This document shows positions 1 through 8,583 of a stretch of DNA of 64,000 bases, piece by piece; the stretch's first letter is position 1; every line of letters begins with the position of its first letter. The DNA lies in contig NZ_CP023689.1 of NCBI RefSeq assembly GCF_008704715.1, positions 7,502,001-7,566,000 of the forward strand, in the 5' to 3' direction. A model generated the notes under the pieces. It was given only the letters and a program-made list of their open reading frames with translations. It was not told where the DNA came from and did not search any database. The translations under genes were made by a program, and so were the position numbers. Source of the DNA: Streptomyces chartreusis (GTDB lineage Bacteria; Actinomycetota; Actinomycetes; Streptomycetales; Streptomycetaceae).

Positions 1-619
1 GTTCGGCGCGCAGGACGAAGTTGCGGTGGCGCAGGTACTGGCCGTCGCGGGTGGCGAAGGAGTAGCAGGAGCTGTCGGCCAGGCCCTTGACCTGCTTGAA
101 CGTGGAGTCCTCGCGGGACTCGGAGCCGCGGACCTGGTCGAGGCCCACCCGGCCGTCGCTCATGTGCCAGTAGCGGTCGGGGTAGTTGACCGAGCGTACG
201 GAGCGCCATGTGGTGGTGGCAGGGGGCTTCGGGGCCTTCGTCGGTGAACCGGCCCCGCCGGAAGGGGACTTGGAAGGCGCCGGCTCGGGTTTGGAGGCGT
301 TCTGCTCATGGGGCGCCTCGGGCGTCGGTTTCTCCTTCGACAGTCCGCTCTTGCCCGACGGGGGAGCGGTCCCCGAGGGCGTGGCGAAGGAGATCAGGCC
401 GGGGACCGTCGAGTCCGCCGCGGGAGTCGAGGCCGCGGCCGAGTCACCGTCGGAGTCCCTCTCCGATATGGCTATTGCCGTGACGCAGGCGATGATCGTC
501 GCCATCGCCATCCCGCCCGCGAGCCACAGACGGCGCGTTCCCGGTGCCCGTGAGGTGTCCGGGGCCCAGCCGTCCTCCCAGGGTCGGCCCTGGGACGGCC
601 GGGACTTGTTTTCAGGCAT
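1..619 (-). CDS. Membrane-anchored AbfB-domain protein (partial, C-terminus outside window)
   Basis: The frame opens at an ATG preceded by GGAGGAAC at good spacing and runs off the window start, giving 206 visible residues. Residues 31-51 (LWLAGGMAMATIIACV and on) form one membrane segment or signal anchor. Residues about 55-137 are an Ala/Pro/Ser/Lys-rich linker. From about 139, the pattern NYPDRYWHM, then DSTF, then GQYLRHRNF is that of an AbfB (alpha-L-arabinofuranosidase B, arabinose-binding beta-trefoil) domain. An extracytoplasmic arabinan-binding or simply secreted role is inferred. The catalytic part, if any, is not visible. Confidence 0.7.
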   Translation of the reverse strand, partial: MPENKSRPSQGRPWEDGWAPDTSRAPGTRRLWLAGGMAMATIIACVTAIAISERDSDGDSAAASTPAADSTVPGLISFATPSGTAPPSGKSGLSKEKPTPEAPHEQNASKPEPAPSKSPSGGAGSPTKAPKPPATTTWRSVRSVNYPDRYWHMSDGRVGLDQVRGSESREDSTFKQVKGLADSSCYSFATRDGQYLRHRNFVLRAE

Positions 620-808
620 GCGGTGTTCCTCCAACGGCGTCACGAGACGACAACCGCGGCTGCGAAGGACCGGTATGTGAACGGTGAAACACTAGTGGAC
701 CCAGTGGTTCGGGAGCAGCTGTTTGGAACGGCCCGTATCCACATCGATCTCTCCGCGCGAACCGGAGTGAATCAGCGTCAACCGGCTTTCCCCGGCGGCC
801 ACTTGCCG

Positions 809-1660
809 TCAGGCGCGGTACGCGGCCGTCGCGATCCCGACCAGTGATCCGATCAGCGGGTTCCTGTCGCCCTCCTGCCACACCGCCAGCACACGGCTCG
901 GCGCCATGTCGACGACCGGGACCACGGCCAGCTCCTCGGGCATCTCGTGCCCGAGCGGCGTCATCCCGACCGTGCCGTTCCACAACACGGCCTGTACGCA
1001 CTCCTGGACGCCGCGCACCACGGGACCCTCGCGGCGCTCACCGCCGTTCCAGTACGCCTGCCAGAGCGGGTCGGTCCCCGCCGGGAACCGGAACCAGCGC
1101 CGGCCGGCCAGGTCGGACAGCGTCAGCCGGTCGCGGCGCGCCAGCGGATCGTCGGCGCGCAGGACCGCGCCCACCGGGTCGGCGCGCAACTCGTGCACCG
1201 TCAGCCCCGTCTCGTCGAACGGCCCACGGGTCAGGGCGACATCGACGAGACCGGCGCGCAGCCCGCAGGTCGGATCCGTCAGGTCGGTCTCGCGGACACG
1301 GACCTCCACACCGGGGTGGCGTCCCCGGTAGGCGTCGGCCAGCCGCCGCGCGCCCCGGTCGGTGCTGTCGCCGAGGAAGCCGACGGTGAGGGTGGTGGCG
1401 CCGGCCGCCGTCGCCACCCGTACCCGCACCCGGTCGGCCTGGTCGAGCAGGGCACGCGCCTCGTCCAGCAGCGCCGCCCCGGCCGCGGTGAGGGTGACGC
1501 CCGCGGGCGAGCGGTGCAGCAGGGTGGCGCCGACGTCGGACTCCAGCTGTCTGATCGCCCGGCTCAGCGGCGGCTGGCTCATGTGCAGACGGGCGGCGGC
1601 CCGGCCGAAGTGGAGTTCCTCGGCGACGGCCACGAAATAGCGCAGGGTGCGCAGCTCCAT
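809..1660 (-). CDS. LysR-family transcriptional regulator
   Basis: The product is 283 aa. The N-terminal winged HTH (residues 1-60, MELRTLRYFVAVAEELHFG, then SQPPLSRAIRQLE) is canonical LysR, and a periplasmic-binding-like effector domain follows from about residue 90. The ATG at 1660 fits the family start; upstream in-frame codons have no LysR similarity. It is divergent from the MBL-fold gene at 1743 across 82 bp containing a T-N11-A inverted repeat, the usual arrangement for a LysR regulator and its target. The effector is unknown. Confidence 0.9.
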   Translation of the reverse strand: MELRTLRYFVAVAEELHFGRAAARLHMSQPPLSRAIRQLESDVGATLLHRSPAGVTLTAAGAALLDEARALLDQADRVRVRVATAAGATTLTVGFLGDSTDRGARRLADAYRGRHPGVEVRVRETDLTDPTCGLRAGLVDVALTRGPFDETGLTVHELRADPVGAVLRADDPLARRDRLTLSDLAGRRWFRFPAGTDPLWQAYWNGGERREGPVVRGVQECVQAVLWNGTVGMTPLGHEMPEELAVVPVVDMAPSRVLAVWQEGDRNPLIGSLVGIATAAYRA

Positions 1661-1669
1661 GAACAGCGA

Positions 1670-1688
1670 CGATACCCGTACGGTATCG
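1670..1688. promoter_or_regulatory. LysR-type T-N11-A operator
   Basis: CGATACC and GGTATCG form a perfect 7-bp inverted repeat around CGTAC. The T at 1673 and A at 1685 give the canonical T-N11-A spacing. It lies 10 bp upstream of the LysR start and 54 bp upstream of the MBL gene, so it probably controls both. Confidence 0.6.
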
Positions 1689-1742
1689 AGCCCACCGTAA
1701 GGGTCTTGGACGGCCGGGGGACCTCGGCGGTGGACTCGGGGC

Positions 1743-2684
1743 ATGGCTGACGATCCGATGCCCGAAGAGACCCCGCTGCCCGATGTGCCCTTGACCCACG
1801 GGGCCCTGCCCGACCCCGCCGTGCACACGGCGGGTGCCGAGGAGATCGCCCCCGATCTGCTGCTGATCCCCGACCGAGGGGTCCCGCTGGTGCCCAACAT
1901 CGGTGTCATCGGCGGCACCCGGGCCGTGCTCGTCGTCGAGACCGGCATCGGCACCGCCAACGCCGAGCAGGTCCTCGCGTTCGCCACCGAGTTCGCGAAG
2001 GGTCGCCGCCTGTACCTGACCACCACCCACTTTCACCCCGAACACGCCTTCGGCGCCCATGTCTTCGCCGACGAGGCCACCTACCTGGTCAACCGCGCCC
2101 AGGCCGACGACCTCGGAACCAAGGGCGCGGGCTACCTGGAGATGTTCCGCGGCTTCGGCGGGGACATCGCCCGCCGTCTCGAAGGCGTCCGCCCGCCCAC
2201 CCCCGACGTGGTCCACGACGGCGGTCACGAACTGGACCTCGGCGACCGGATCGTCCGGCTGCGGGCCACCGGGCGGGGTCACACGAAGGGCGACCAGGTC
2301 GTCGAAGTGCCGGACGCCGGGGTGCTGTTCACCGGGGACCTGGCCGAGACCGGGCAGTTCGCCATCTTCCCGTGGTTCCCGCCGTACGACACGGACGTCT
2401 CCGGCGTGCGCTGGCTGGCGGTGATGGACCGGCTGGTCGCCGACCGGGCCCGGGTGGTGGTCCCCGGACACGGCGACGTCGGCGGTCCGGAGGCGCTCAC
2501 CGGCGTCCGGGACTATCTGCGGGAGCTGCGCGACGAGACCTGGCGGCGACGGGACTCCGCGATGGGCGAGGACGAGATCGCCGCCGAGGTCGCGGCGCTG
2601 CTGATCGAGCGGCATCCGGAGTGGGCCGGGCGGGAGTGGATCGAGCGGGGCGTGGGGTGCCTGTGCGCCGAGCACACCGGATGA
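1743..2684 (+). CDS. MBL-fold metallo-hydrolase
   Basis: The product is 313 aa with no signal peptide. Metal-ligand motifs are in family order: THFHPEH (H96, H98, E100, H101), H180 in GRGHTKGD, D199 in FTGDL and H243 in VPGHGD. The usual Asp of HxHxDH is Glu here, as in some non-lactamase MBL branches. The C-terminal segment after 250 is helical. The product is cytoplasmic and the substrate unknown. The adjacent divergent LysR suggests inducible control. An in-frame ATG at 1758 is an alternative start. Confidence 0.85.
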   Translation: MADDPMPEETPLPDVPLTHGALPDPAVHTAGAEEIAPDLLLIPDRGVPLVPNIGVIGGTRAVLVVETGIGTANAEQVLAFATEFAKGRRLYLTTTHFHPEHAFGAHVFADEATYLVNRAQADDLGTKGAGYLEMFRGFGGDIARRLEGVRPPTPDVVHDGGHELDLGDRIVRLRATGRGHTKGDQVVEVPDAGVLFTGDLAETGQFAIFPWFPPYDTDVSGVRWLAVMDRLVADRARVVVPGHGDVGGPEALTGVRDYLRELRDETWRRRDSAMGEDEIAAEVAALLIERHPEWAGREWIERGVGCLCAEHTG

Positions 2685-2838
2685 GCCCGGCGCGCGGACT
2701 GCCGCTCGGCCGGCGGCATCGAGGGGGAGAGTGTGTGCGGGTCGCCGTAGGGGCGGGCGGGTGCGAAGCCGGGCCCCGGAGCAGGGCATCATGGCCGGGC
2801 AGCACCGTAGTTCACGCACCGACAGGAGCCCCCGGATC

Positions 2839-3717
2839 ATGGTCCACCGCGTCCCCCGTGCCCTTCGCCGAGCGTCGGCGGTCGCGGCCCTGTGCGGTGC
2901 GCTCGCCCTCGGCGGCTGCACGGCGTCCGACGGCGAGGACGGCGCCGCCCCGGACCGCACCACCGCACCCTCGACCACGGGCCCGGGCGGCAGGGCGAAG
3001 GTGGAACTGCCCGAGCCGGGCATCGGCTTCGACTACCAGATCGGCGGCGCCTACCCGCCGCCCGGCGGCGTGGAAGCGGTCTCCCGCGACCGTACGGCGA
3101 AGCCCGCGCCGGACGTGTACAACGTCTGCTACGTCAACGCCTTCCAGGCCCAGCCGGACGCTGCGGACTGGTGGGAGGAGCACGCCCCCGACCTGGTGCT
3201 GCGCGACGACGACGGCACGCCGGTCGTGGACCGGGACTGGGACGAGATCCTGCTGGACACCTCCACCGCCGCCAAGCGCGAACAGCTCGCCGGGATCGTG
3301 GGGGAGTGGATCGACGGCTGCGCGGACGCCGGCTACCAGGCCGTCGAGGCGGACAACCTCGACTCCAACGAGCGGTCCGACGGGCTGCTGACCGCCGACG
3401 ACAACGTGGCCTTCGGGAAGCTGCTCGCCGCCCGCGCCCACGCCGCGGGCCTCGCGCTCGGCCAGAAGAACGCGGCTTCCCTCGCAACGCAGGGCCGCGA
3501 GGTCGGCTTCGACTTCGCGGTCGCCGAGGAGTGTGGCCAGTACGACGAGTGCGGCGAGTACGCGGACGCCTACGACGACCGGGTCTTCGTCATCGAGTAC
3601 CGCGCCGACGGCCTGGCCGCCGCCTGCGCGCAGTGGGGCGACCGGCTCTCGGTGGTGCTGCGCGACCTCGACGTCGTACCGCAGGGGGCGGCCGGCTACC
3701 GCCGCCGCACCTGCTGA
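2839..3717 (+). CDS. Secreted GH114-like endo-alpha-1,4-polygalactosaminidase-family lipoprotein
   Basis: The product is 292 aa. A lipoprotein signal peptide ends in LALGGC, so the protein is probably anchored outside the membrane. The body has the TIM-barrel signature of the GH114/TM1410 family: FDYQIGGAYPP, VYNVCYVNAFQAQ, and the acidic strand end AVEADNLDSN that carries the catalytic carboxylate. The ATG at 2839 is preceded by AGGAG; an earlier ATG at 2791 would add a non-signal-like stretch. Polygalactosamine-type exopolysaccharide hydrolysis is the family activity; the real substrate is not shown here. Confidence 0.8.
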   Translation: MVHRVPRALRRASAVAALCGALALGGCTASDGEDGAAPDRTTAPSTTGPGGRAKVELPEPGIGFDYQIGGAYPPPGGVEAVSRDRTAKPAPDVYNVCYVNAFQAQPDAADWWEEHAPDLVLRDDDGTPVVDRDWDEILLDTSTAAKREQLAGIVGEWIDGCADAGYQAVEADNLDSNERSDGLLTADDNVAFGKLLAARAHAAGLALGQKNAASLATQGREVGFDFAVAEECGQYDECGEYADAYDDRVFVIEYRADGLAAACAQWGDRLSVVLRDLDVVPQGAAGYRRRTC

Positions 3718-3721
3718 CCGG

Positions 3722-4129
3722 TCAGTCGAGTACGGCCGTGGCCTCGACCTCGACCAGGTGCTCCGGCACGTCGAGGGCGGCGACCCCCAGCAGCGTGGCC
3801 GGCGGCACGGGGGCAACCCCCAACTTGGCGGCGGCCCGGGTGATGCCCTCCATGAGCAGGGGCATCTTGTCGGGGGTCCAGTCCACGACGTGGACGTTCA
3901 GCTTCGCCACGTCCTCGAAGGTGGCGCCGGCCGCGGCCAGGGCGGTGGCGACGTTGAGGTAGCACTGCTCGACCTGGGCGGCGAGGTCGTCCGTCCCGAC
4001 GGTGACACCGTCCGCGTCCCAGGCGACCTGCCCGGCGACGAAGACCAGCTTCGAGCCGCCGGCGATCGCCACCTGACGGTAGGCGTCGACCTCCACGAGT
4101 CCGGCCGGGTTCATCAGGGTGATGGCCAT
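3722..4129 (-). CDS. RidA (YjgF/YER057c) family protein
   Basis: The product is 135 aa, the usual length for the trimeric RidA fold, with LVFVAGQVAWD near the N-terminus and a C-terminal HLVEVEATAVL strand. Archetypal RidA hydrolyses enamine/imine intermediates using an Arg in the C-terminal PAR motif. Here that stretch reads PPATLLGVAAL with no Arg, so the protein belongs to a subgroup without the classic deaminase residue, and its activity is uncertain. It is divergent from an HxlR regulator that may control it. Confidence 0.85.
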   Translation of the reverse strand: MAITLMNPAGLVEVDAYRQVAIAGGSKLVFVAGQVAWDADGVTVGTDDLAAQVEQCYLNVATALAAAGATFEDVAKLNVHVVDWTPDKMPLLMEGITRAAAKLGVAPVPPATLLGVAALDVPEHLVEVEATAVLD

Positions 4130-4177
4130 GCTGTCCGCTCCTTGCGCTCCGAGCCCGAGCCGCGTGCCACGGGCTCC

Positions 4178-4260
4178 GTAGTCACTTGTGGTTACTCAGA
4201 AACCGTAGGAGAGTGAACGCTGACATGGAAGAACGCACTTTTCGGTGACTGGGGAACCTC
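4178..4260. promoter_or_regulatory. Divergent promoter region between ridA-like and HxlR genes
   Basis: An imperfect inverted repeat, AGTCAC-TTGTG-GTTACT, lies near 4181-4197. A second element, CACTTTTCGGTGAC, lies close to the HxlR start. Either could be the HxlR operator. No SD is obvious for the HxlR ATG beyond TGGGGAACC. Confidence 0.3.
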
Positions 4261-4650
4261 ATGGGTACCAAGCAGCTCGGCGGCTCGGTCGACCAGGCGG
4301 ACGTGACGCGGGCGGACTCGTTGGCCCGGGAGATCTTCACGGACATCGCCAACAAATGGGCGCTGCTGATCATCGAGGCGATCGGGGACAGCACCCTGCG
4401 CTTCAGCGAGCTGCGTGACGAGGTCGACGGCATCAGCCACAAGATGCTCACCCAGAACCTGCGCATGCTGGAGCGCAACGGCCTGATCGAGCGGACCGTG
4501 CACCCCACGGTGCCGCCGCGCGTCGAGTACACCCTCACCGAACCGGGCCGGGCCCTGCGGGTGACCATCGACGGCATGTGCGACTGGACCCACCGCTACA
4601 TCGGGCACATCGAGCAGGCCCGCGACAACTTCCAGGCGCGCAAGCAGTAG
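4261..4650 (+). CDS. HxlR-family winged-helix regulator
   Basis: The product is 129 aa. The core FTDIANKWALLIIEAIGD, then FSELRDEVDGISHKMLTQ, then LERNGLIERTV and EYTLTEPGRAL is the complete HxlR winged helix with its wing. The N-terminus lacks the cysteine used by redox- or aldehyde-sensing members, so another signal is likely. The divergent ridA-like gene is the most plausible target. Confidence 0.88.
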   Translation: MGTKQLGGSVDQADVTRADSLAREIFTDIANKWALLIIEAIGDSTLRFSELRDEVDGISHKMLTQNLRMLERNGLIERTVHPTVPPRVEYTLTEPGRALRVTIDGMCDWTHRYIGHIEQARDNFQARKQ

Positions 4651-4686
4651 CGGGGGGTCACGAGGCCGTTTCACGCGCAGGACGGT

Positions 4687-4726
4687 TTGTGTACGACCGT
4701 ACGCATCGTTGTGTACGCTTGTACAT
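4687..4726. promoter_or_regulatory. Repeated TetR-type operator ahead of SMR-TetR operon
   Basis: TTGTGTACG occurs at 4687 and again at 4709, exactly 22 bp apart. Each starts a small dyad: GTACG-AC-CGTAC at 4691-4702 and TGTAC-GCTT-GTACA at 4712-4725. The second dyad ends just before the ATG of the pump gene, so a bound repressor would block initiation. Confidence 0.5.
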
Positions 4727-5047
4727 ATGGGATACCTGCTGCTCGCCGGAGCCATAGCGGCCGAGGTGGCCGCCACTACCGCGATGAAATACAGCGAAGG
4801 CTTCAGCCGGCTGCTGCCCTCGCTGCTGACCGCCCTCGGTTACCTGCTCTCCTTCACACTGCTCGCCCAGACGCTGAAGACCGTCTCGGTGGGCACCGCC
4901 TACGCGATCTGGGCCGGCGTCGGCACCGCCGCCATCGCCACCATCGGCATCCTGTTCATGGGCGAGGGGATGACGGCCACCAAGGCCGCCGGCATCGCGC
5001 TGATCATCGTCGGCGTGGTCGTGCTGAACCTGGGCGGTGCGCACTGA
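4727..5047 (+). CDS. Small multidrug resistance (SMR) efflux protein
   Basis: The product is 106 aa with four hydrophobic segments, the standard SMR size. The membrane-embedded Glu of the proton/drug site is E13 in AGAIAAEVAATTAMK, and the C-terminal half has the GTAYAIWAGVG signature. It works as a dimer in the cytoplasmic membrane, exchanging protons for cationic drugs or quaternary ammonium compounds. It overlaps the downstream TetR gene by one base (TGATG), so pump and repressor are translationally coupled. An earlier GTG at 4709 lies inside the operator repeats and is unlikely. Confidence 0.92.
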   Translation: MGYLLLAGAIAAEVAATTAMKYSEGFSRLLPSLLTALGYLLSFTLLAQTLKTVSVGTAYAIWAGVGTAAIATIGILFMGEGMTATKAAGIALIIVGVVVLNLGGAH

Positions 5048-5583
5048 TGGCCCGGCGCTACGACCCCGAGCGGCAGCAGCGGATCATCGACGCCGCGATC
5101 CGGGTCGTGGGCGAGAAGGGCATCGCCGGGCTGAGCCACCGCACCGTCGCCGCCGAGGCGGACGTGCCGCTCGGCTCGACGACGTACCACTTCAAGACCC
5201 TCGACGACCTGCTGGTCGCCGCGCTGCGCCAGGCGAACGAGGGCTTCGCCAAGGTCATCGCCTCGCGCGGCGGCCTGGAGGACCCGGAGACCGACCTCGC
5301 CGGCGAACTCGCCGGCTGGATGGGCGAGTGGCTCGCGGGCGACCGCACGGGCGTGGAGCTGGAGTACGAGCTGTACCTCGCCGCGCTGCGCCGCCCCGCC
5401 CTGCGCCCGGTCGCCGCCGAGTGGGCCCACGACCTCGCCGACCGCCTGTCCCACCGCACCGACCCCGTCACCGCACGCGCGCTGGTGGCGCTGATGGACG
5501 GCATCTGCTTGCAGGTGCTGCTGACGGAGGCGACGTACGACGAGGAGTACGCGCGTGACGTGCTGCGCCGGATGATTCCCTGA
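5047..5583 (+). CDS. TetR-family repressor
   Basis: The product is 178 aa. The N-terminal HTH has RQQRIIDAAIRVVGEKGI, then LSHRTVAAEADVPLGSTTYHF, typical of TetR. The remaining helical domain (residues 60-178) is the ligand pocket. It is cotranscribed after the SMR pump and is expected to repress the operon through the GTAC dyads upstream and release on drug binding. Confidence 0.92.
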   Translation: MARRYDPERQQRIIDAAIRVVGEKGIAGLSHRTVAAEADVPLGSTTYHFKTLDDLLVAALRQANEGFAKVIASRGGLEDPETDLAGELAGWMGEWLAGDRTGVELEYELYLAALRRPALRPVAAEWAHDLADRLSHRTDPVTARALVALMDGICLQVLLTEATYDEEYARDVLRRMIP

Positions 5584-5716
5584 CCTGCGGTGCCTCGCCG
5601 CCCGCCCGGCTCGAAGTGCCCTGTGGGGCAAGGCTTCTGACCCGTCGTGAACTCTTTCCCGCCCCGCGGGGAACAGGGGGTGACACGCTCAGGACGACAC
5701 GACAGGGGGAGGCCTT

Positions 5717-6310
5717 GTGAGCGGACCACCGCCGCAGGCGGAACGCGTGGCGAACGACGCCGACGTAGTGGCCGGATCGCTCGAACAGCCCGAGCTGTTC
5801 GCCCGGCTCTACGACCGCTACGCGCCCGACATCCACCGGTACGCGGCCCGGCGACTCGGGGAGACGGCGGCCGACGACATCACCGCCGACACCTTCCTGA
5901 CCGCCTTCCGCATCCGCGCCCGCTACGACCGCACCCGCCCCAGCGCACGCCCCTGGCTCTACGGCATCGCCGCCAACCTCATCGGCAAACAGCGCCGCGC
6001 CGAGGTACGGGCACTGCGGGCGCTGGCCCGCACGGGGCACGACCCGGTCGCCGCTTCCTGGGTGGAGGACACCGACAGCCGCGTCGCCGCGCAGGGCCCG
6101 CTCGCCGACGCCCTCGCCTCGCTCTCGGCCGGCGACCGGCATGTGCTGCTCCTCGTGGCCTGGGCCGACCTCACCTACCAGGAGGTCGCCGAGGCACTGG
6201 ACCTCCCGGTGGGGACGGTCCGCTCCCGGCTCAACAGGGCCCGGCGCAAGGTACGTACGGCGCTGGGCGCCGATCCGGCATTCGTGAGCGACACGGCGGA
6301 GGTGGCGTGA
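5717..6310 (+). CDS. ECF sigma-70 factor
   Basis: The product is 197 aa from a GTG start behind GGGGGAGG. The sigma-2 region (FARLYDRYAPDIHRYAARRL, ADDITADTFLTAF) and the sigma-4 region (LTYQEVAEALDLPVGTVRSR) are intact, with the short length of group 4 factors and no extra C-terminal domain. Its stop overlaps the GTG of the next gene, a one-TM protein that is the likely partner or anti-sigma factor. Target promoters are unknown. Confidence 0.9.
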   Translation: MSGPPPQAERVANDADVVAGSLEQPELFARLYDRYAPDIHRYAARRLGETAADDITADTFLTAFRIRARYDRTRPSARPWLYGIAANLIGKQRRAEVRALRALARTGHDPVAASWVEDTDSRVAAQGPLADALASLSAGDRHVLLLVAWADLTYQEVAEALDLPVGTVRSRLNRARRKVRTALGADPAFVSDTAEVA

Positions 6311-7278
6311 GGGTGGACGAGATGACCCAGGTGCGGGAACTGCGTGCCGATGCCCCCGTCGCCGACCGGGCGCGGCTGGCGCCGGGGCGGGCCCGGCTGG
6401 TCGAGACGGCACTGACGGCGAGGCGGAGCCGGGTGACATGGGGACGACGGAGCCCGCTGCTGATCGCCGCGGTCTTCGTCGCCGTGACAGCGGTCGTCAT
6501 CACCGCGACGCTGCTGGCCGGCGGGCACCGGGCAGGACGCGAGGGCACGCCCGCCACGGCGCCGGGGCTCGATCTGAAGGGGATGAACGCGCGTGAGCTG
6601 CTGGAGTTCGCGGCACGGACGGTGGAGAAGCAGCCGCCGCTCGCCGAACCGCGCGCCGACCAGTGGATCTACACCGAGGAGACGCAGGAGGGCGCCGGCG
6701 CGGACTTCGAGCTGGAGACATGGCTCCGCTACGACGGTGCCGAGCTCGCCTCCTACTCCAGGCCCGGGGCGGATGACCCGGGCGAACTCGAGACGACCGA
6801 GCTGAACCTCGAACAGCTCGGCGACGAGTACGACGACCGGTCGCCCCGCGAGATGTACCGCTTCCTGGCCACCCTGCCGGCCGACGGCGAGGGCACGCTC
6901 GAGGCGCTGCGCGAGGAGAACGCCCTCGTCGACGACAAGAGCCTGACCCAACAGGGCAACGACTACACCGAGATCTCGGTCCTGCTCGACGCCTACGTCC
7001 AGCCCCCCAAGGGCCTGGCGGGCCTGTACCGCGCACTGGCCACGATGAAGGGCGCGGAGCTGGTGGACCACCTGGTCGAGGACGAGGCCGGCCAGTACGC
7101 CGTCGCCGTCAGGTTCCCCGAGCCCGGCCGCGAGGGCGAGAAGCACGCCGACGAGTGGCTGCTCGACCCCGTGACCTTCGAGGTCGTCGGCGAGCGGGCG
7201 ATCGAGGACGGCGAAGTGGTCGGCGGCAACGCGTACGTGGTCAAGGCGGTGGTGAACGAGGCGGGCCGACGGCCCTGA
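6307..7278 (+). CDS. CU044_5270-family single-pass membrane protein, probable sigma partner
   Basis: The product is 323 aa. The GTG at 6307 overlaps the sigma factor stop. Residues 1-45 are cytoplasmic, a membrane segment (LLIAAVFVAVTAVVITATLL) follows at about 50-70, and the remaining 250 residues should be outside. The arrangement is that of the CU044_5270 family, usually found right behind ECF sigma genes. There is no ZAS/HxxxCxxC zinc motif, so it is not a classic zinc anti-sigma factor. A regulatory role is inferred from position. Confidence 0.75.
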   Translation: MRVDEMTQVRELRADAPVADRARLAPGRARLVETALTARRSRVTWGRRSPLLIAAVFVAVTAVVITATLLAGGHRAGREGTPATAPGLDLKGMNARELLEFAARTVEKQPPLAEPRADQWIYTEETQEGAGADFELETWLRYDGAELASYSRPGADDPGELETTELNLEQLGDEYDDRSPREMYRFLATLPADGEGTLEALREENALVDDKSLTQQGNDYTEISVLLDAYVQPPKGLAGLYRALATMKGAELVDHLVEDEAGQYAVAVRFPEPGREGEKHADEWLLDPVTFEVVGERAIEDGEVVGGNAYVVKAVVNEAGRRP

Positions 7279-7330
7279 CACCGGACGTCGGGCAAGGCGC
7301 GGGCGCCGGGGGCTCCGCGAGCGGGAGGGG

Positions 7331-7372
7331 CCCCGGGGACCGGGACCCGGGACCCGGGACCCGGGGCCCGGA
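7331..7372. repeat. Short tandem CGGGACC repeat between operons
   Basis: About four 7-bp units of CGGGACC lie in the 229-bp gap between the membrane protein and dapD. No gene or clear terminator is seen in the rest of the gap. Confidence 0.6.
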
Positions 7373-7470
7373 TGAGCAGCCGACCGGCGTCTCCGAGAAC
7401 GCGAAGGGTTCCCGGCGCCCGTATGAGCACCCGCCCGGCGGCCCGCACCCTGAGACGCCCCGTGCCCGAG

Positions 7471-7501
7471 TTAGCCCCGACGTGCCCCGGCCGGTTAGGT
7501 T
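7471..7501 (+). promoter_or_regulatory. Promoter for a probably leaderless dapD transcript
   Basis: TAGGTT at 7496-7501 fits TANNNT and ends 6 nt before the ATG at 7508. TTAGCC at 7471 is a weak -35. There is no Shine-Dalgarno sequence before the ATG, so transcription probably begins at or next to the start codon. Confidence 0.4.
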
Positions 7502-7507
7502 GCCCTC

Positions 7508-8497
7508 ATGACCGACACGACTGCTCCTCGCACCAGCGGCGCCGTGGCCGCCGGCCTCGCCACGATCGCCGCCGACGGCACTGTTCTCGACACCTGGTTC
7601 CCCGCGCCCGAGCTCGTGGCCGAGCCCGGCCCCTCCGGCAGCGAGCGGCTGTCCGCCGACCGTGCCGTCGAGCTGCTCGGCGAAGGCGCCGCGAAGGCGA
7701 TCGGTCCGGACGCCCGCCGTGGCGTCGAGGTCGTCGCGGTCCGTACGGTCATCGCCTCGATCGACGAGAAGCCGATCGACGCCCACGACGTCTACCTGCG
7801 CCTGCACCTGCTCTCGCACCGCCTGGTCAAGCCGCACGGCGTGAACCTGGAGGGCCAGTTCGGCTTCCTCGCCAACGTGGCCTGGACCTCGCTCGGCCCG
7901 GTCGCCGTCGACGACCTGGAGAAGGTCCGGCTGAACGCGCGCGCCGAGGGCCTGCACCTCCAGGTGACGTCGGTCGACAAGTTCCCGCGCATGACGGACT
8001 ACGTCGCGCCGAAGGGTGTCCGCATCGCCGACGCCGACCGGGTCCGCCTGGGCGCGCACCTCTCCGAGGGCACCACGGTCATGCACGAGGGCTTCGTCAA
8101 CTTCAACGCCGGCACCCTCGGCACCTCCATGGTCGAGGGCCGTATCTCCGCGGGCGTCGTGGTCGGCAACGGCTCCGACATCGGCGGCGGCGCCTCGACG
8201 ATGGGCACGCTGTCCGGCGGCGGCAACGTGATCATCTCCATCGGCGAGCGCTGCCTGGTCGGCGCCGAGGCGGGCGTCGGCATCGCGCTGGGCGACGAGT
8301 GCGTCGTCGAGGCGGGCCTGTACGTCACGGCCGGCACCCGCGTCACCATGCCCGACGGGCAGATCGTCAAGGCCCGCGAGCTGTCCGGCGCGTCCAACAT
8401 CCTCTTCCGCCGCAACTCGGTCACCGGCACCGTCGAGGCCCGCCCGAACAACGCGGTCTGGGGCGGCCTGAACGAGATCCTGCACAGCCACAACTGA
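7508..8497 (+). CDS. dapD: 2,3,4,5-tetrahydropyridine-2,6-dicarboxylate N-succinyltransferase
   Basis: The product is 329 aa, matching the long actinobacterial DapD type. The C-terminal half is a left-handed beta-helix of hexapeptide repeats (VRLGAHLSEGTTVMHEGFVNF, IGGGASTMGTLSGGG, CVVEAGLYVTAG). The enzyme succinylates tetrahydrodipicolinate with succinyl-CoA in the lysine/meso-diaminopimelate pathway, which feeds peptidoglycan as well as lysine. A dapA-type gene lies 2.4 kb downstream on the other strand. Confidence 0.95.
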   Translation: MTDTTAPRTSGAVAAGLATIAADGTVLDTWFPAPELVAEPGPSGSERLSADRAVELLGEGAAKAIGPDARRGVEVVAVRTVIASIDEKPIDAHDVYLRLHLLSHRLVKPHGVNLEGQFGFLANVAWTSLGPVAVDDLEKVRLNARAEGLHLQVTSVDKFPRMTDYVAPKGVRIADADRVRLGAHLSEGTTVMHEGFVNFNAGTLGTSMVEGRISAGVVVGNGSDIGGGASTMGTLSGGGNVIISIGERCLVGAEAGVGIALGDECVVEAGLYVTAGTRVTMPDGQIVKARELSGASNILFRRNSVTGTVEARPNNAVWGGLNEILHSHN

Positions 8498-8540
8498 CCG
8501 ACCCCGACAGGCCGACAGCCGTCGGCCCCCGGTCATCGCC

Positions 8541-8583
8541 GAGCGCCCTCCCCCGACCGAACGCGGTCCGTGGGAGGGCGCTC
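8541..8583. terminator. Hairpin terminator after dapD
   Basis: GAGCGCCCTCCC pairs perfectly with GGGAGGGCGCTC (12 bp) across a loop that has an inner GACCG/CGGTC pairing. It sits 44 bp after the dapD stop. Confidence 0.75.
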
